From the NCBI RefSeq assembly GCF_002795245.1, contig NZ_PGVG01000032.1, forward strand, positions 1 to 64,000: DNA of 64,000 nucleotides, written 5' to 3'. The notes under the pieces were generated by a model. It was not told the DNA's origin, made no database searches, and saw only the letters and a list, made by a program, of their open reading frames with translations. The stretch comes from Bradyrhizobium forestalis (lineage in GTDB: Bacteria; Pseudomonadota; Alphaproteobacteria; Rhizobiales; Xanthobacteraceae). Positions within the stretch are counted from its first letter, which is position 1, and each line of letters starts with the position of its first letter. This document shows positions 58,576 through 64,000 of this stretch, in pieces. Position numbers and translations under genes: made by a program.

Positions 58576-60744
58576 ATGGACGACACTTCGAAGTGCCCGT
58601 TTTCGGGCGGAAAACCCACGCGCGTGAACCGCGACTGGTGGCCAACCCAGCTCAGCATCGAGATGCTGCACAAGAATTCCGACCTGTCCGACCCGATGGG
58701 CAAGGAGTTCGACTACGCCAAGGAATTCAAGTCGCTCGACCTGAACGCGGTCATAAAGGACCTGACCGCCCTGATGACGGACTCGCAGGAATGGTGGCCC
58801 GCCGATTTCGGCCACTATGGCGGCCTCATGATCCGCATGGCCTGGCACAGCGCGGGCACCTACCGCATCACCGACGGCCGCGGCGGCGCCGGCGCCGGTC
58901 AGCAGCGCTTCGCGCCGCTCAACAGCTGGCCCGACAACGCCAACCTCGATAAGGCGCGCCGTCTGCTGTGGCCGATCAAGCAGAAATACGGCCGCAAGCT
59001 TTCCTGGGCCGATCTGATGGTGCTCGCCGGCAATGTCGCGCTGGAATCGATGGGCTTCAAGACCTTCGGTTTCGCCGGTGGCCGCGCCGACGTCTGGGAG
59101 CCGGAAGAGCTCTATTGGGGTCCGGAAGGCACTTGGCTCGGCGATGAGCGCTACAGCGGCGAACGCCAGCTCGCCGAGCCGCTCGGCGCGGTGCAGATGG
59201 GCCTCATCTACGTCAACCCGGAAGGTCCGAACGGCAAGCCGGATCCGCTCGCCGCGGCCAAGGACATCCGCGAGACGTTTGCCCGCATGGCGATGAACGA
59301 CGAAGAGACCGTTGCGCTGATCGCCGGCGGCCACACTTTCGGTAAGACCCATGGCGCGGGCGATCCCTCGCTGGTCGGACCGGAGCCGGAAGCGGGCGCA
59401 CTCGAGGATCAGGGCCTCGGCTGGAAGAGCAAGCACGCGTCGGGCATCGCCGGAGATTCCATCACCAGCGGCCTCGAGGTGACGTGGACGACGACGCCGA
59501 CGAAGTGGAGCAACAACTTCTTCGAGAACCTGTTCAAGTACGAATGGGAGCTGACCAAGAGCCCGGGCGGCGCGAACCAGTGGACGGCCAAGGGTGCCGA
59601 GGCCATCATTCCTGACGCCTTCGACAAGTCGAAGAAGCATCGGCCGACCATGCTGACGACCGACCTCTCGCTGCGCTTCGATCCCGCCTATGAGAAGATC
59701 TCGCGGCGCTTCCTGGAGAACCCGGATCAGCTCGCGGACGCCTTCGCCCGCGCCTGGTTCAAGCTCACCCATCGCGACATGGGCCCGATCCAGCGCTATC
59801 TCGGCCCGCTGGTGCCGAAGGAGACGCTGATCTGGCAGGATCCGATTCCGGCCGTGAATCACGAGCTGGTCAGCGATCAGGACATCGCGGCGCTGAAGAC
59901 CAAGATCCTGGCTTCGGGTCTGTCGGTGTCGGAGCTGGTCTCGACCGCCTGGGCGTCGGCCTCGACGTTCCGCGGCTCGGACAAGCGCGGCGGCGCCAAT
60001 GGCGCGCGCATCCGCCTTGCTCCGCAGAAGGACTGGGAGGTGAACCAGCCGGCTCAGCTCGCCAAGGTGCTCGGCAAGCTCGAAGCGATCCAGAAGGACT
60101 TCAACGCGTCATCCGGCGCGAAGAAGGTCTCGCTCGCGGACCTCATCGTGCTCGGCGGCACCGCCGCGGTCGAGAAGGCCGCCAAGGATGCTGGCGTCGA
60201 CGTCAAGGTCGGCTTCACGCCGGGCCGCATGGACGCCTCGCAGGAGCAGACGGATGCGGCCTCGTTCGCACCGCTGGAGCCGCGCGCCGATGGTTTCCGC
60301 AATTATGTCGGCAAGCGGCAGCAGTTCCTGCAGCAGGAAGAAGCCCTGGTCGATCGCGCGCAGCTGCTCAAGCTCACCGGGCCCGAACTGACCGTGCTGG
60401 TCGGCGGCCTGCGTGTGCTCGGCGCCAACGCGAACGGCTCGAAGCACGGCGTGCTCACGACCAAGGTGGGAACGCTGAGCAACGACTTCTTCGTCAATCT
60501 GCTCGACATGAGCGCGCAGTGGACGCCGGTCGCTGACGGCACCTACGAGGCACGCGACCGCAAGACCAATGCGGTGAAGTGGACCGGCACCCGCGCCGAT
60601 CTCATCTTCGGCGCACACTCGCAGCTCCGCGCCTTCGCCGAGGTCTATGCGACCTCGGACTCCAAGGAGAAGTTCGTCAAGGATTTTGCCAAGGCCTGGA
60701 CCAAGGTGATGAACCTCGACCGCTACGACATCGCGGCCTCCTGA
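58576..60744 (+). CDS. katG: Catalase-peroxidase KatG
   Basis: 722 residues from ATG 58576, with GGAGG at 58566-58570. The distal residues are in RMAWHSAGTYR (Trp90, His91), the covalent adduct partners are Tyr212 (GLIYVNPEG) and Met238 (FARMAMND), and GGHTFGKTHGAG carries the proximal His. It detoxifies H2O2 as both catalase and peroxidase, and is probably induced by OxyR. A bidirectional terminator separates it from pnp. Confidence 0.97.
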   Translation: MDDTSKCPFSGGKPTRVNRDWWPTQLSIEMLHKNSDLSDPMGKEFDYAKEFKSLDLNAVIKDLTALMTDSQEWWPADFGHYGGLMIRMAWHSAGTYRITDGRGGAGAGQQRFAPLNSWPDNANLDKARRLLWPIKQKYGRKLSWADLMVLAGNVALESMGFKTFGFAGGRADVWEPEELYWGPEGTWLGDERYSGERQLAEPLGAVQMGLIYVNPEGPNGKPDPLAAAKDIRETFARMAMNDEETVALIAGGHTFGKTHGAGDPSLVGPEPEAGALEDQGLGWKSKHASGIAGDSITSGLEVTWTTTPTKWSNNFFENLFKYEWELTKSPGGANQWTAKGAEAIIPDAFDKSKKHRPTMLTTDLSLRFDPAYEKISRRFLENPDQLADAFARAWFKLTHRDMGPIQRYLGPLVPKETLIWQDPIPAVNHELVSDQDIAALKTKILASGLSVSELVSTAWASASTFRGSDKRGGANGARIRLAPQKDWEVNQPAQLAKVLGKLEAIQKDFNASSGAKKVSLADLIVLGGTAAVEKAAKDAGVDVKVGFTPGRMDASQEQTDAASFAPLEPRADGFRNYVGKRQQFLQQEEALVDRAQLLKLTGPELTVLVGGLRVLGANANGSKHGVLTTKVGTLSNDFFVNLLDMSAQWTPVADGTYEARDRKTNAVKWTGTRADLIFGAHSQLRAFAEVYATSDSKEKFVKDFAKAWTKVMNLDRYDIAAS

Positions 60745-60758
60745 GGCGGTGTTGCTCC

Positions 60759-60872
60759 ACCTCTCCCGCGTGCGGGAGAGGTGGAGCGCGCAGCGATCCG
60801 GGTGAGGGCTTTCTCCTCTTGGGGGTTCTTCGTCGCCGAGGCCCCCTCTCCCGCAAGCGGGAGAGGGAGCGC
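60759..60872 (+). repeat. Full-length 114-bp palindromic repeat, family A (third copy)
   Basis: ACCTCTCCCGC-GT-GCGGGAGAGGT, GGGTGAGGGC, a diverged centre (TCTTGGGGGTTCTTCGTCGC), then CCCCTCTCCCGC-AA-GCGGGAGAGGG and AGCGC. It begins 15 bp after the katG stop. It has less-conserved inner blocks than the copies at 11.0 and 40.2 kb. Confidence 0.8.
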
Positions 60873-60905
60873 ATATCGCCCGGAGCGAGCGTAAGCCACA
60901 AACAA

Positions 60906-60931
60906 AAAGGGCGGCCTTTCGGCCGCCCTTT
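60906..60931. terminator. Bidirectional terminator between katG and pnp
   Basis: AAAGGGCGGCC (60906-60916) and GGCCGCCCTTT (60921-60931) pair perfectly over 11 bp with loop TTTC. T-rich tails occur on both strands (CGTTTTT on plus, TTGTTTG on minus). Confidence 0.92.
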
Positions 60932-60956
60932 CGTTTTTCTGGATCGTCGCGAGACC

Positions 60957-63119
<2,163 letters not shown>

Positions 63120-63170
63120 AGAGGTCTTCTTTCATGGGTTCTCGAAAGAAGGGACGGCTCTCGAAAAACA

Positions 63171-63243
63171 AAAACCATGCGCAAGATTGCGGGGCGCTGA
63201 TCGGAGCGGATGATCAGCGTCCTGCGATCCTGCCATGGTTTTT
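63171..63243 (-). promoter_or_regulatory. Long stem-loop in pnp 5' leader
   Basis: Arms 63171-63202 and 63212-63243 pair over about 31 bp with one bulge and four mismatches or wobbles, closed by a 9-base loop. The transcript then runs TTTTTGTTTTT. In enterobacteria, RNase III cleaves a leader stem of this kind and PNPase removes the product, repressing pnp. The T tracts also allow an attenuator or terminator function. Confidence 0.75.
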
Positions 63244-63457
63244 GGATGTCGGATGGCGTCCATCCTTTCGGGTCATACGGGCGCCTTGCCCGTTGTGCCC
63301 AGCCGCCGGATTGCTGCTGGACTGTCAGTCGGCACGAACGCGAACACCGAACCGCGGTCTTCGCTCTTCATGCCTCGGGTGTGAATCGTTGTTGGCTCGC
63401 ACCCGACGCGCACGCAGCCTCGACCAAAAACCTTTAAGTTCGTTCGAAACCACGCGC

Positions 63458-63481
63458 AAAAACGCGCGCCAGTGGCGCGCG
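63458..63481 (-). terminator. Rho-independent terminator after rpsO
   Basis: CGCGCGCC (63463-63470) and GGCGCGCG (63474-63481) pair perfectly around AGT. On the minus strand it is followed by TTTTT. It lies 8 bp past the rpsO stop, suggesting pnp has its own promoter in 63244-63457, where I see no gene. Confidence 0.85.
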
Positions 63482-63488
63482 CAGGAAC

Positions 63489-63758
63489 TTAGCGACGAAT
63501 GTTGTGCTTCTCGAGCAGTGCCTTGTACCGCGCCTCGTCTTTCTTCTTGAGATAGTCGAGGAGCGAGCGGCGGGTGGAGACCAGCTTCAAGAGGCCGCGA
63601 CGCGAATGGTTGTCCTTCACGTGGGTCTTGAAATGGTTGGTGAGGTTGTTGATGCGTTCCGACAGGATCGCGACCTGAACCTCGGGCGAGCCGGTGTCGC
63701 CGGCCTTGGTGGCATTCGTCTTGATGACTTCCGCTTTGCGTTCTGCGGCAATCGACAT
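63489..63758 (-). CDS. rpsO: 30S ribosomal protein S15
   Basis: 89 residues from ATG 63758; a TTG six bases earlier is in frame but would give a non-family N-terminus. GDTGSPEVQVAILSERINNLTNHFKTHVKDNHSRRGLLKLVSTRR is the highly conserved core in shorter pieces. It is a primary binder at the 16S rRNA three-way junction. It lies 2 bp after truB and before pnp, a classic order. Confidence 0.97.
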   Translation of the reverse strand: MSIAAERKAEVIKTNATKAGDTGSPEVQVAILSERINNLTNHFKTHVKDNHSRRGLLKLVSTRRSLLDYLKKKDEARYKALLEKHNIRR

Positions 63759-63760
63759 CG

Positions 63761-64000
63761 TCAATTTCTCTCGTTGCGACCGGGGCTGGCAGTCAGGCCG
63801 GTCAGGTTGAACACACGCTTGGGGATGATTTCGCCATTGCCAACTTCGGCAAGCGCCAAAAGACGGCCTGCCACCGTGACATAGACTGTGCCGCTACAAG
63901 TGGGCGCATCCCGTCCGCGCAACAAAACGGCCTGACCCCGATGGAGCCTTGCCGCATCAGCCCGAGTGACGGCCAGTGCCGGGATGTCGTCCAGCGCGGT
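63761..64000 (-). CDS. truB: tRNA pseudouridine synthase B, C-terminal part (cut by window edge)
   Basis: 79 residues are visible before the TGA at 63761-63763. TALDDIPALAVTRADAARLH, then RGQAVLLRGRDA and VAGRLLALAEVGNGEIIPKRVFNL, match the C-terminal PUA-like end of TruB. TruB makes pseudouridine 55 in the T-loop of tRNAs. The catalytic part lies outside the window. Position directly before rpsO and pnp supports the call. Confidence 0.92.
   Translation of the reverse strand, partial: TALDDIPALAVTRADAARLHRGQAVLLRGRDAPTCSGTVYVTVAGRLLALAEVGNGEIIPKRVFNLTGLTASPGRNERN

Overview
The window reads as chromosomal DNA of a Bradyrhizobium-type alphaproteobacterium (order Hyphomicrobiales). The evidence is high GC, rhizobial gene order (aroA-cmk-rpsA, trpFBA-accD-folC, tsaE/amgK-murU-addBA, truB-rpsO-pnp), an Irr protein whose heme motif Cys falls at residue 29 as in B. 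japonicum, a ROSE-like thermometer before an hsp20 gene, and several families of palindromic intergenic repeats.

Layout. 1-3.7 kb: the start of an IS5-like transposase, a polysaccharide polymerase/ligase, a secreted GH5 glycosidase and an outer-membrane beta-barrel. 3.7-6.3 kb: a GNAT acetyltransferase, a VapBC-type toxin-antitoxin pair, and a DUF1150-hsp20 heat-shock unit. 6.5-10.8 kb: the ugpBAEC glycerol-3-phosphate ABC transporter with a candidate PHO box. 11-14.4 kb: a CoA-transferase, the divergent ohr/ohrR peroxide switch, a GIY-YIG remnant, tRNA-Ala(GGC) and a TIGR02300 protein. 14.5-27.3 kb: aroA-cmk-rpsA, sppA, ihfB, lapA, trpF-trpB-[inserted DUF559 cassette]-trpA, accD-folC and a phosphoesterase. 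27.3-40 kb (minus strand): divL, tsaE-amgK fusion, pilZ, murU, addB, addA, trxA. 40.3-44.6 kb (minus): ubiE-ubiB-coaBC-dut, in which CoaBC carries an antitoxin-like ribbon-helix-helix domain. 44.7-64 kb: mutM, an orphan ParA, a degenerate secreted protease, moeB, a 2-hydroxyacid dehydrogenase, an SH3 protein, irr, fabA-fabB-fabI, GST, oxyR/katG, pnp, rpsO and the 3' end of truB.

Most of the window is core metabolism and maintenance: aromatic and tryptophan synthesis, fatty-acid synthesis, ubiquinone, CoA, dUTP hygiene, recombinational repair, and iron and peroxide response. Accessory signal is concentrated in three places: the left edge (IS plus exopolysaccharide genes), the vapBC/hsp20 stretch, and the repeats between genes.

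The two most interesting observations are these. (1) An RHH-CoaBC fusion has perfect palindromes in its own short promoter, with half-sites resembling those of FitA/VapB antitoxins; this suggests a CoA-biosynthesis enzyme that represses its own operon. (2) A DUF559 nuclease gene is packed exactly between inverted copies of a repeat whose longer relatives lie at four other places in the window; this suggests a minimal nuclease-associated mobile cassette that has landed between trpB and trpA.
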